7,836 nt of DNA, from positions 1 through 7,836 of the forward strand of contig JAEZGP010000545.1 of the NCBI GenBank assembly GCA_023437285.1, written 5' to 3'. The translations under genes and the position numbers were made by a program. The stretch comes from Actinomycetes bacterium. Its GTDB lineage: Bacteria; Actinomycetota; Actinomycetes; Mycobacteriales; Micromonosporaceae. Under the pieces are notes generated by a model. It had not been told where the DNA came from and made no database searches. It saw nothing but the letters and a program-made list of their open reading frames with translations. Below, in pieces: positions 1-5,617 of this stretch (the first letter of the stretch is position 1; each line of letters starts with the position of its first letter).

Positions 1-1338
1 CGGCAGGCGCGCGCACGCGGCGATCAGGCCGTCGGCAGCCGCCGGGTCCGCGTCGACCTTCGCGCCGAGGCGCAGCGCCAGCATTCGCCGCGCACCGGCC
101 ACCGACGGCAGATCAAGCGGTACGGGCACCGCGCCGTCCGTGGCGACCAGTCCCGTGAGGTCGTTGCGGCTCGTGACGAGCACAAGACAGCCCGGGGCAC
201 CGGGCAGCAGCGGACGCACCTGCTCGGCTGAGCCGGCGTTGTCGAGAACGATCAGCAGCCGGCGCCCCGACAGGCGGCTGCGCAGCGCGGCGGCCAGCGC
301 GTCCGGGCCCTCGGGAGGCGCGACGCCGAGGGCGGCCAGGAAATCCCGCAGGACGTTGATGACCGGGACCGGGCCGGTGGTGTCGAAGCCGCGCAGGTTG
401 GCGTGCAGCACGCCGTCGGGGAACCGGTCGGCCCGGCGGTGTGCCCAGTGCAGGGCGAGCGAGGTCTTACCGACGCCCGCCGTGCCGCTGATGGTCACCA
501 GGTGGACCCCGGCGGCAAGCAGCCTGTCCAGCGTGGACAGGTCCGCGTCGCGGCCCGCGAAGCCGCGGATCGCGGCGGGCAGCTGCATCGGCCTGCTCGC
601 CGGCCGGTCGAGGCCCGGGTCGCGGGACAGGATGCCCAGGCGCAGTCGCTCCAGGTCCGGCCCGGGGTCAAGGCCGAGCTCGTCGGCCAGCGTGCGCCGG
701 TGCGCCTCGAATGCCGCCAACGCCTCGGGCACCCGCCCGGCCCGGTAGAGCGCGAGCATCAACTGGCCGGTCGGCCGTTCGCGCAGCGGGTGCGCGCCGA
801 CCGTCGCGGTCAGCTCGTCGAGCAGTTCGGCGTGGCGGCCGAGCCGCAGCAGCGCGTCCGCGCGGTCATCGGCGGCGGCGAGCCGGGCCTCCGTCAGGCC
901 TTGGCAGACCTGGTCGCGCACCGCGCCGGGAACCACGCCGGCCAGCGGGTCGCCGTGCCACAGGGCGAGCGCCTCGTCGAGCAGCGGCACCTTGAGCAGG
1001 TCGTCGCCGGTCCCGTTGGCACTGGCGACCAGGCTGCGGAACCGGTGCGCATCGATCGCCGCCGGGTCGGCGCGTAGCAGGTAGCCGCCGTCCACGGCCT
1101 CGACCTCCGCCCGGCCGTGCAACGCGGTCCGCAGGTCGGACGCGCAGACCCGCACGGCGTGCACCGCCGTGCGCGGCGGGTCGAACGGCCACATGAGATC
1201 GACGAGCCGCTCAACCGGCAGCGCTCGGTTGACCTCGAGCGCCAACAGCCCGAGCAGGTACCGGCGCTTGCGGGGACCGAGTGGGATCGGCACGTCATCG
1301 GCGTAGGCGGCCACCGGACCGAGAACCTTGATCTCCAC
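1..1338 (-). CDS. AfsR/SARP-family transcriptional regulator with BTAD and NB-ARC domains (partial, C-terminus beyond window)
   Basis: This is a 446-codon open frame with no stop, cut by the left edge. Residues 1-90 read as the winged-helix DNA-binding domain of SARP regulators: it opens VEIKVLGPV, then GPRKRRYLLGLLAL and a LVDLMWP segment, with GGYLLR near residue 84. Residues 95-240 match the BTAD helical repeats (DEALALWHGDPLAGV, ending ADELGLDPGPDLERL). From about 258 an NB-ARC/STAND ATPase begins: FAGRDADL, P-loop GTAGVGKTS (285-293), Walker B LLIVLD (361-366) and VTSRNDLTGL (388-397). Known relatives such as AfsR are ATP-binding activators of secondary metabolism or differentiation; the target here is unknown. 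The GTG at 1338 is chosen because family members start just before the IxVLGP strand, and because a -10-like GACAAT lies 6 nt upstream, suggesting a leaderless mRNA. An in-frame GTG seven codons further upstream is the alternative. Full-length AfsR-type proteins usually continue into TPR repeats, which would lie outside the window. Confidence 0.93.
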   Translation of the reverse strand, partial: MEIKVLGPVAAYADDVPIPLGPRKRRYLLGLLALEVNRALPVERLVDLMWPFDPPRTAVHAVRVCASDLRTALHGRAEVEAVDGGYLLRADPAAIDAHRFRSLVASANGTGDDLLKVPLLDEALALWHGDPLAGVVPGAVRDQVCQGLTEARLAAADDRADALLRLGRHAELLDELTATVGAHPLRERPTGQLMLALYRAGRVPEALAAFEAHRRTLADELGLDPGPDLERLRLGILSRDPGLDRPASRPMQLPAAIRGFAGRDADLSTLDRLLAAGVHLVTISGTAGVGKTSLALHWAHRRADRFPDGVLHANLRGFDTTGPVPVINVLRDFLAALGVAPPEGPDALAAALRSRLSGRRLLIVLDNAGSAEQVRPLLPGAPGCLVLVTSRNDLTGLVATDGAVPVPLDLPSVAGARRMLALRLGAKVDADPAAADGLIAACARLP

Positions 1339-1350
1339 AGATGGATTGTC
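1339..1350 (-). promoter_or_regulatory. Putative leaderless -10 element for the SARP gene
   Basis: On the minus strand GACAAT (plus 1345-1350) is followed by 6 nt and then the GTG start. No Shine-Dalgarno is visible before this start. The spacing would place the transcription start at or next to the GTG. No clear -35 box is seen. Inference from spacing only. Confidence 0.4.
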
Positions 1351-1354
1351 AGCC

Positions 1355-1374
1355 GCCACCGGCGGCCCGGTGGC
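1355..1374. repeat. Perfect 8-bp inverted repeat with 4-nt loop between the GNAT and SARP genes
   Basis: GCCACCGG (1355-1362) pairs perfectly with CCGGTGGC (1367-1374) around CGGC. It lies 38 nt past the stop of the acetyltransferase and 17 nt before the start of the SARP gene, both leftward. It could be a terminator for the first gene (no T-run follows) or an operator overlapping the promoter of the second. The sequence alone does not decide. Confidence 0.5.
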
Positions 1375-1412
1375 CCTAGCGTCGGCAGATTGACGACGAC
1401 CGGTACAGCTCG

Positions 1413-1868
1413 TCAGAGAACCTTGACCATGTACGCGCTGTTGGGGTCCAGCTTGTAGTCGGCGAACGGCCCGCAGTAGGTGAAGCCGGACTTCTCGTAC
1501 AGCGCGCGAGCCGGTGCGAAGAACTCGAACGAGCCGGTCTCGAGGTACAGCCGCTCGTAGCCGCGTCCGCGCGCCTGCGCCACGATGTGCTCCAGCAGGG
1601 CCGAGGCGACCCCGCGCCGCTTCGCGGCGGCGGCCGTACGCATCGATTTGATCTCACCCGTGGCGCCGTCCAGCTCTTTCAGCGCCCCGCACCCCAACAG
1701 CTCGTCGCCCTCGTAGACCGTCCAGAAGGTCACCTCGGGCCGGCGCAGGGCGTCGAGGTCGAGCGCGTGCTTGCTCTCCGGCGGCGTGGTGGCGCGCATC
1801 TCGTCGAGGTGCTCCTGAAGGAACGCGGCGATCTCGGGACCGGACAGGTCGTCCACTGCGATCTTCAT
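1413..1868 (-). CDS. GNAT-family N-acetyltransferase, YsnE-like
   Basis: A 151-aa single-domain GNAT protein, predicted cytosolic, that would transfer acetyl from acetyl-CoA to a small-molecule or protein amine. The acetyl-CoA-binding segment is IKSMRTAAAAKRRGVASALLEH split across residues 73-94, with the RRGVAS pyrophosphate-binding loop at 84-89. The C-terminal part carries LYLETGS (107-113), ARALYEKSGF (120-129) and DYKLDPNS (137-144). Together with the N-terminal VDDLSG and the PPESKHALDLDAL stretch (29-41), these match the pattern I recall for the Bacillus YsnE group, where a link to indole-acetic acid metabolism has been proposed but the substrate is uncertain. The ATG at 1868 is preferred over a GTG two codons upstream because TACATT lies exactly 6 nt before it and it gives the usual family N-terminus. 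The DUF4190 gene ends 31 nt upstream, so co-transcription is possible. Confidence 0.92.
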   Translation of the reverse strand: MKIAVDDLSGPEIAAFLQEHLDEMRATTPPESKHALDLDALRRPEVTFWTVYEGDELLGCGALKELDGATGEIKSMRTAAAAKRRGVASALLEHIVAQARGRGYERLYLETGSFEFFAPARALYEKSGFTYCGPFADYKLDPNSAYMVKVL

Positions 1869-1880
1869 AGCCACAATGTA
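1869..1880 (-). promoter_or_regulatory. Putative leaderless -10 element for the GNAT gene
   Basis: TACATT on the minus strand (plus 1875-1880) fits the TANNNT pattern and sits 6 nt before the ATG at 1868. The alternative GTG at 1874 directly abuts the hexamer, which argues against it as a leaderless start. A weak AGGCGGA 9 nt before that GTG is the only competing ribosome-site signal. Confidence 0.45.
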
Positions 1881-1899
1881 TGGTCCGCCTGTTGCCGGC

Positions 1900-2235
1900 T
1901 CATAACCCGGGGATCTTCACCGCCATCACGTTGAAGAGCACGTGCGCGGTGAGGGCCAAAAGGAAGATGGCGAGCCCGATCCAGCCCACGAGGATGCCCG
2001 CCAACGCCATGCCGGCGCCGGCCTCGCCGGTGCGCCGGATCCGTCGCCGCGCGACGTGGCCGAGGATCGCCCCCACGATGCCGGACACGCTGCCGCAACA
2101 GGCGACGAGCCCGACCACCGAGACCACCAGCGACGCGACCGCCAGGCCGTTGGTGCGCCGGACGGTGACGGTGCCCGGCGCGGCCGGGTCCGCGGGCACC
2201 GGCGGGTACTGCTGGTGGTGGGGAGGCGACGTCAC
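1900..2235 (-). CDS. DUF4190-domain small membrane protein
   Basis: A 111-aa protein with a short Pro/His-rich N-terminal tail (TSPPHHQQYPPVP), then NGLAVASLVVSVVGLV leading through the first membrane segment (about 31-57) to GHVARRRIRRTGE (59-71), and a second membrane segment GMALAGILVGWIGLAIFLLAL (about 75-95, written here as two runs: GMALAGILVG and WIGLAIFLLAL). The pattern of NGLA, a small-residue-rich helix, GH-A---I-RTGE and G-ALAG--LG--G is that of DUF4190 (PF13828), a family common in Actinobacteria with no established biochemical role. The start GTG at 2235 is preferred over an upstream in-frame start at 2292: it gives the usual proline-rich tail and has TACGCT 7 nt before it, whereas the 2292 start lies inside a 13-bp inverted repeat and adds an Arg-rich stretch. 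The tail may be cytoplasmic. The gene is divergent from the c-di-GMP gene and leads the leftward set. Confidence 0.88.
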   Translation of the reverse strand: MTSPPHHQQYPPVPADPAAPGTVTVRRTNGLAVASLVVSVVGLVACCGSVSGIVGAILGHVARRRIRRTGEAGAGMALAGILVGWIGLAIFLLALTAHVLFNVMAVKIPGL

Positions 2236-2248
2236 AGCCGAGAGCGTA
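2236..2248 (-). promoter_or_regulatory. Putative leaderless -10 element for the DUF4190 gene
   Basis: TACGCT on the minus strand (plus 2243-2248) is a TANNNT hexamer 7 nt before the GTG at 2235. No Shine-Dalgarno is seen. No convincing -35 box is present. Confidence 0.4.
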
Positions 2249-2285
2249 GCGACAGTCCGGCCGCGGCGGTGGCCCGCCCGGGCCG

Positions 2286-2327
2286 CGCACACCGCTGTCC
2301 GGACGGCGGCCCGAACAGCGGTGTGCG
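2286..2327. repeat. Perfect 13-bp inverted repeat, 16-nt spacer, in the divergent intergenic region
   Basis: CGCACACCGCTGT (2286-2298) is the exact reverse complement of ACAGCGGTGTGCG (2315-2327). The repeat lies between two genes reading away from each other, about 51 nt upstream of the DUF4190 start and 67 nt upstream of the first rightward start codon. A terminator role is therefore unlikely unless an unseen transcript crosses it. A two-half-site operator or a structured small transcript is more plausible. No regulator family is recognised from the half-site. Confidence 0.75.
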
Positions 2328-2333
2328 TACATC

Positions 2334-2359
2334 GGTGACAACCGAACGTTCGGGTGACA
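2334..2359. repeat. 12-bp palindrome flanked by direct GGTGACA repeats
   Basis: CCGAACGTTCGG (2342-2353) is a perfect palindrome. GGTGACA occurs on each side of its core (2334-2340 and 2353-2359), 19 bp apart start to start. The block lies 22 nt upstream of the rightward -10-like TATCGT. This looks like an operator or activator site for the c-di-GMP gene. It is not a standard actinobacterial LexA box, because GAAC and GTTC are adjacent rather than separated by four bases. Confidence 0.55.
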
Positions 2360-2380
2360 TCTGGTGCACAATCGGCACGC

Positions 2381-2393
2381 TATCGTCAGCGCC
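2381..2393 (+). promoter_or_regulatory. Putative leaderless -10 element driving the leader ORF and the GGDEF-EAL gene
   Basis: TATCGT (2381-2386) is a TANNNT hexamer followed by 7 nt and GTG-ATG at 2394-2399. The second GTGACA (2354-2359) resembles a -35 box but lies 21 nt away, longer than usual. No -35 at normal spacing is obvious. Confidence 0.4.
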
Positions 2394-2456
2394 GTGATGG
2401 CGAAGCACTTCGATCTCTGGCCTGCCGCGCGGTCGAAGTCGTCGGTATGGCCGTAG
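2394..2456 (+). CDS. Putative 20-codon leader peptide overlapping the start of the GGDEF-EAL gene
   Basis: An open frame starting GTG-ATG-GCG-AAG and ending CCG-TAG. Its codons are nearly all G or C in third position. The competing frame that would extend the GGDEF-EAL protein upstream has poor third-position GC here. Its stop (2454-2456) falls just inside the next gene, whose ATG is at 2447, which is the geometry of translational coupling. It encodes two tryptophans, each followed by proline (LWP and VWP at the end). It starts 7 nt after TATCGT, so it could be translated from a leaderless mRNA. This is very short and may be chance; no homologue is known to me. Confidence 0.35.
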   Translation: MMAKHFDLWPAARSKSSVWP

Positions 2457-4786
2457 CTGATCCCGCTCGGCGGTATGTGGCCGCCACGGGCCTGGTCGCC
2501 GCCCTCGGCACCGTCTGGTGGCTGGCCCACCTGACCGTCGGCGCCGGGTCTGAGACGTTGGCGTACACGTTCGTGCCCATCGGTGCCGCCATCGCCACGG
2601 CGGCCGTCCATCACCTGTGCGACCGTGTCGACCCGGAGCCGGCGGCAGCCCGGTTCTGGCGCACCGTACGGGTCGCCCTTGCGCTGATCACCATCGGGTA
2701 CGCCTGGCTCGCGGTGGACATGCTCACGCACGCCGCCGAGGCCCGTACCCGCGCCATGCCGATACCGGCGGCGGCCTTCGTCGGCGTGGGCTTCGCCCTG
2801 GCGATCTGGGCCGTGGCCCGGGTGCCGTCCGTCGCGGCCGGGGGCATCGGGTGGTGGCGCGTGCTGCTCGACCGCACGATCGGGTTCCTGGGGTGCGCGG
2901 CGGCACTGTGGTACGTCGGGCTCGCCCCGATGCTGTCGGCCGAGCAACCGTGGAGCCCCCAGGTGATGGTGCTGGTCGGGCTCGCGTTCGTGGTCGCGGT
3001 CGGCGCCGCGACGAAGGTGGCGCACGTGGCGGGCGGCCCGGTCGACCCCACGGCGATCCGGTTCATCGCGGCCAGTGGCGGGATTCCGGCCGGGGTCCTG
3101 GCCGTGCTCGCGGTGCGGTTCGGGTACGCGGCCGGCGTTCCCGTCCAGGCGGTCGTGATGCCGCTCGCCCCGGTAATGATCACCCTGGGCGTCCGGGCCC
3201 AGTCGCGGGTCGGGGCGGGCCGGCACCGCGACGCGGCGGGCGGCGGCGGCGTACTGCTGCCCTACCTGGCCATCGCGGCGGCGGACGTACCGCTGATCGC
3301 CCTCGCGTTCGGCGCGCCGATGCGCTGGCCGGGTCGGGTGGTCGTCATCGCCGCCGTGGTGGTGACGGCGCTGGTGGCGCTGCGCCAGCTCTTCGCGTTC
3401 CGCGAGAACGCTCAGCTGTTGCGCAACACGCGCGTACAGGAGGAACGGCTGCAGTACGAGGCGAGCCACGACGGGCTCACCGGCCTGGCGAACCGGGCCC
3501 TGTTCCGCTTGCGGCTCGCGGCCGCGCTCGCCGACACCGGCAAGGCGACCGTCCTGCTGATCGACCTCGACGACTTCAAGTCAGTCAACGACCTGCTCGG
3601 CCACGGGGTCGGCGACGGGCTGCTCGTCACGGTGGCGCGGGTGTTGCGCGACACGGTCGGCGACCGGGGCCTCGCGGTACGCGTGGGCGGCGACGAGTTC
3701 GCGGTCCTGCTGAGCCCGCACGCCGACCCGGAGGAGGTGGCCGGGCAACTGCTGGACGCGCTGAGCCGCCCGATCAGCGAGCACCGGCTGCTGGTGCAGG
3801 CCAGCATCGGCATCGCGACCGCCGGTCCGGGCGCCACGGTGGACTCGATGCTGCGCGACGCCGACGTCGCGATGTACTCGGCCAAGCAGCGGGGAAAGGC
3901 CAGCTTCGTCCGGTACATGGAGGGCATGGGCGAGCCGGTCCTGGCGCACATGCTGCTCGGCGGCGAACTGCGCCGGGCCCTCGACAACGACGAGCTGCGC
4001 GTGGTCTACCAGCCGATCCTGCGGCTGGACGACTACCGGTTGGTCGGCGTCGAGGCGCTCGTCCGGTGGCATCACCCGACCCGCGGCGTCGTCAGCCCGG
4101 CCGAGTTCATCCCGGCCGCCGAGCGGACCGGGCTGATCGTCGCGCTGGGCCGTTTCGTGCTGCGGGAGACGTGCTTCCAGACCGCCCGGTGGCTGGCGGA
4201 GTTCGGGCCGGACGCGCTGCGGGAGGCGGGGTCGAACGTGTCCGCGCGGCAACTGCACGACCCCGACTTCGTGTCCGATGTGGCCGCCGCGCTGGCCGAC
4301 AGCGGGCTGCCCTGCGACCGGCTGGTGCTCGAGGTGACCGAGTCGGCGGTGCTGCGCGGCCAGCAGGTGTCACAAACCCTGTTCGAGCTGGACCGCATGG
4401 GCATCCGCCTGGCGCTGGACGACTTCGGTACCGGCGAGTCGTCGCTGAGCCTGCTGCGCGCCTTCCCGGCCACGATCCTCAAGCTGGACAAGTCGTTCGT
4501 CGACGGCATCGAGATCGATGACGGGCAACCGGCGGCCGCCAGTGCCCGGCAGGCGGTGGCCCGCGCGGTGATCCAGCTGGCCCACGCCCTCAATCTGGAC
4601 ACGATCGCCGAGGGGGTCGAGAACGCCGAGCAGGCCGTCGTGCTGCGCGAGCTCGGGTACCGCCTCGCGCAGGGCTACCACCTGGGCCGGCCCATGCCGG
4701 CCGAGGGCGTGTCGCGGATGTTGGCGAGCCAGCAGGCCGCCGCGGGTTCCGGCGACGTCGTGCAGGGGGCACCGGGCCAGCGCTGA
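2447..4786 (+). CDS. Membrane-anchored GGDEF-EAL protein (diguanylate cyclase / c-di-GMP phosphodiesterase)
   Basis: A 779-aa protein predicted to make and degrade c-di-GMP at the membrane. Residues 7-325 hold about ten hydrophobic segments (the first VAATGLVAALGTVWWLAHL), a probable sensory or anchoring part of unknown ligand. GGDEF domain, about 337-495: metal-binding D373 in DLDDFK, substrate-binding NDLLGHGVGD (381-390) and the motif GGDEF at 414-418. The inhibitory RxxD site is lost; the aligned positions 405-408 read GDRG. EAL domain, about 515-765: E536 (EALVRW), N597, E629, D658, D659, K679, E722 and Q742 are all present, so phosphodiesterase activity is plausible. The loop usually reading DFGTGYSS reads DFGTGESS. 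The layout resembles Streptomyces many-span GGDEF-EAL proteins that affect development. Start ATG 2447 is preferred (weak GAAG 8 nt upstream); an in-frame GTG at 2354 would add 31 residues with poor codon bias that cover the promoter. Confidence 0.93.
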   Translation: MAVADPARRYVAATGLVAALGTVWWLAHLTVGAGSETLAYTFVPIGAAIATAAVHHLCDRVDPEPAAARFWRTVRVALALITIGYAWLAVDMLTHAAEARTRAMPIPAAAFVGVGFALAIWAVARVPSVAAGGIGWWRVLLDRTIGFLGCAAALWYVGLAPMLSAEQPWSPQVMVLVGLAFVVAVGAATKVAHVAGGPVDPTAIRFIAASGGIPAGVLAVLAVRFGYAAGVPVQAVVMPLAPVMITLGVRAQSRVGAGRHRDAAGGGGVLLPYLAIAAADVPLIALAFGAPMRWPGRVVVIAAVVVTALVALRQLFAFRENAQLLRNTRVQEERLQYEASHDGLTGLANRALFRLRLAAALADTGKATVLLIDLDDFKSVNDLLGHGVGDGLLVTVARVLRDTVGDRGLAVRVGGDEFAVLLSPHADPEEVAGQLLDALSRPISEHRLLVQASIGIATAGPGATVDSMLRDADVAMYSAKQRGKASFVRYMEGMGEPVLAHMLLGGELRRALDNDELRVVYQPILRLDDYRLVGVEALVRWHHPTRGVVSPAEFIPAAERTGLIVALGRFVLRETCFQTARWLAEFGPDALREAGSNVSARQLHDPDFVSDVAAALADSGLPCDRLVLEVTESAVLRGQQVSQTLFELDRMGIRLALDDFGTGESSLSLLRAFPATILKLDKSFVDGIEIDDGQPAAASARQAVARAVIQLAHALNLDTIAEGVENAEQAVVLRELGYRLAQGYHLGRPMPAEGVSRMLASQQAAAGSGDVVQGAPGQR

Positions 4787-4859
4787 CATACCTTGCGTTA
4801 TTGACCCGTAGCTTGTAGTTATGTCCAGATTGGACTAGATAACGGCCGGTCGATGTTGT
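4787..4859 (+). promoter_or_regulatory. AT-rich intergenic patch with imperfect inverted repeat, upstream of the CAP gene
   Basis: This gap is much richer in A and T than its surroundings. GTTATGTCCA (4818-4827) pairs with TGGAC (4831-4835) and ATAAC (4839-4843), giving ten pairs with a 3-nt bulge. TTGTAG (4813-4818), 17 nt and TAGATA (4836-4841) is a possible upstream promoter that would overlap the repeat. The repeat could be an operator for the CAP gene; it lacks the look of a strong terminator for the gene before it. Confidence 0.4.
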
Positions 4860-4872
4860 TAGGGTCGCCCCC
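4860..4872 (+). promoter_or_regulatory. Putative leaderless -10 element for the CAP-domain gene
   Basis: TAGGGT (4860-4865) is a TANNNT hexamer followed by 7 nt (CGCCCCC) and the GTG start at 4873. There is no Shine-Dalgarno. No standard -35 is placed for it. Confidence 0.45.
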
Positions 4873-5580
4873 GTGCCTGCCTCACCACCCCCCACCCGGC
4901 AGTTACGGATCGCCACCGCCTGCCGTGGCACCCTCCTCGCGGTGGCCCTGGTCGCGATGGTTGGCCCGTTGTTGTGGGCGTGCGCGCCGATGAGCAGCGG
5001 GACCGACCTGGCGGGGCCGCCCGGCGATGCCGTGCACACCGCGACAGCGCCGGCCGTCGCACCCTCGGCCGATCCAACCAGGGGCACCCCGTCCCGGCCG
5101 TCCACGGCTGGGCCCTCCGGCAAGCCCCGGGCGACGCCGCTGCGGATAAAGCCCACGACGCGGCCCGCGCCCCCACCCGACCCGCCCGGTAACCCCTCCT
5201 ACGAGGACACCGTGCTCACCCTGGTCAACCAGGAACGGGCCAAAGCCGGCTGTCGCGCGGTGACCAGGGACTCCCGCCTGGCCAAGGCCGCCCGCGCCCA
5301 CTCCGCCGACATGGCGGCCCGTAACTACTTCGACCACACCACGCCGGAGGGCGTCACCTTCGACAAGCGGATCATCCAGGCCGGCTACCGGTACTCCCGG
5401 GCCGCCGAGAACATCGCCCTCGGCCAGTCCAGCCCCGCCTCGGTGATGAAGGGCTGGATGAACAGCAAGGGACACCGCGACAACATCCTCAACTGCGCGT
5501 TGACGAACCTCGGCGTCGGCCTGGCCTACTCCACCGGCGGCCGCCCGTACTGGACCCAGGACTTCGGCACTCCCGCCTAG
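4873..5580 (+). CDS. Exported CAP/SCP-domain protein (YkwD-like), probable lipoprotein
   Basis: A 235-aa protein with an N-terminal signal: an arginine-containing start, a hydrophobic core LLAVALVAMVGPLLW (21-35), then AC with C37 as a possible lipidation site. The lipobox LWAC has a bulky Trp at -2, so ordinary cleavage is an alternative. Residues 40-108 are a Pro/Ser/Thr-rich linker. Residues 109-233 are a CAP (SCP/PR-1/YkwD) domain: LVNQERAKAG, HSADMAARNYFDH (H143, H155), AENIALG (E179) and GHRDNILN (H201). C127 and C208 could form a disulfide. CAP proteins are extracellular and may bind lipids or act on the cell wall; the role in this group is not established. Codon 11 is TTA (4903-4905), the only in-frame TTA I found in the window, so translation may depend on the rare leucine tRNA (bldA-type control). 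The next gene starts 37 nt downstream and may be co-transcribed. Confidence 0.92.
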   Translation: MPASPPPTRQLRIATACRGTLLAVALVAMVGPLLWACAPMSSGTDLAGPPGDAVHTATAPAVAPSADPTRGTPSRPSTAGPSGKPRATPLRIKPTTRPAPPPDPPGNPSYEDTVLTLVNQERAKAGCRAVTRDSRLAKAARAHSADMAARNYFDHTTPEGVTFDKRIIQAGYRYSRAAENIALGQSSPASVMKGWMNSKGHRDNILNCALTNLGVGLAYSTGGRPYWTQDFGTPA

Positions 5581-5602
5581 GACACAGGTGACGGTCGTGC
5601 GG

Positions 5603-5609
5603 TGGGAGG
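5603..5609 (+). promoter_or_regulatory. Shine-Dalgarno deciding the chorismate mutase start
   Basis: GGGAGGA at 5603-5609 lies 8 nt before the ATG at 5618. It selects that start over the in-frame GTG at 5588, which has no such site and would put this purine run inside the coding sequence. Confidence 0.75.
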
Positions 5610-5617
5610 ATGTGCCG

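Noticed and set aside
403..1077. 224-codon plus-strand frame opposite the SARP gene
   Set aside because: The minus-strand frame reads clean BTAD and NB-ARC motifs; the plus frame is a shadow.
2342..2353. CCGAACGTTCGG as a LexA/SOS box
   Set aside because: Actinobacterial LexA boxes have GAAC and GTTC separated by four bases; here they are adjacent, and the neighbouring gene is not a DNA-repair gene.
2354..2446. N-terminal extension of the GGDEF-EAL protein from GTG 2354
   Set aside because: The 31 extra codons have poor third-position GC until the last few, and they would overlap the palindrome edge and -10-like hexamer; ATG 2447 leads straight into the first membrane segment.
1865..3469. 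534-codon minus-strand open frame
   Set aside because: Antisense to the DUF4190 region and the GGDEF-EAL gene; its composition is Arg/Gly/His/Asp-rich with no recognisable domain, typical of a high-GC shadow frame.
2617..4521. 634-codon plus-strand open frame
   Set aside because: Lies inside the GGDEF-EAL gene in another frame; very Arg/Gly/Ala-rich and without motifs, while the GGDEF-EAL frame has all family motifs.
5588..5617. Ten-residue N-terminal extension of the chorismate mutase from GTG 5588
   Set aside because: The strong GGGAGGA 8 nt before ATG 5618 would be inside the coding sequence, and the extension lies before the fold's first helix.
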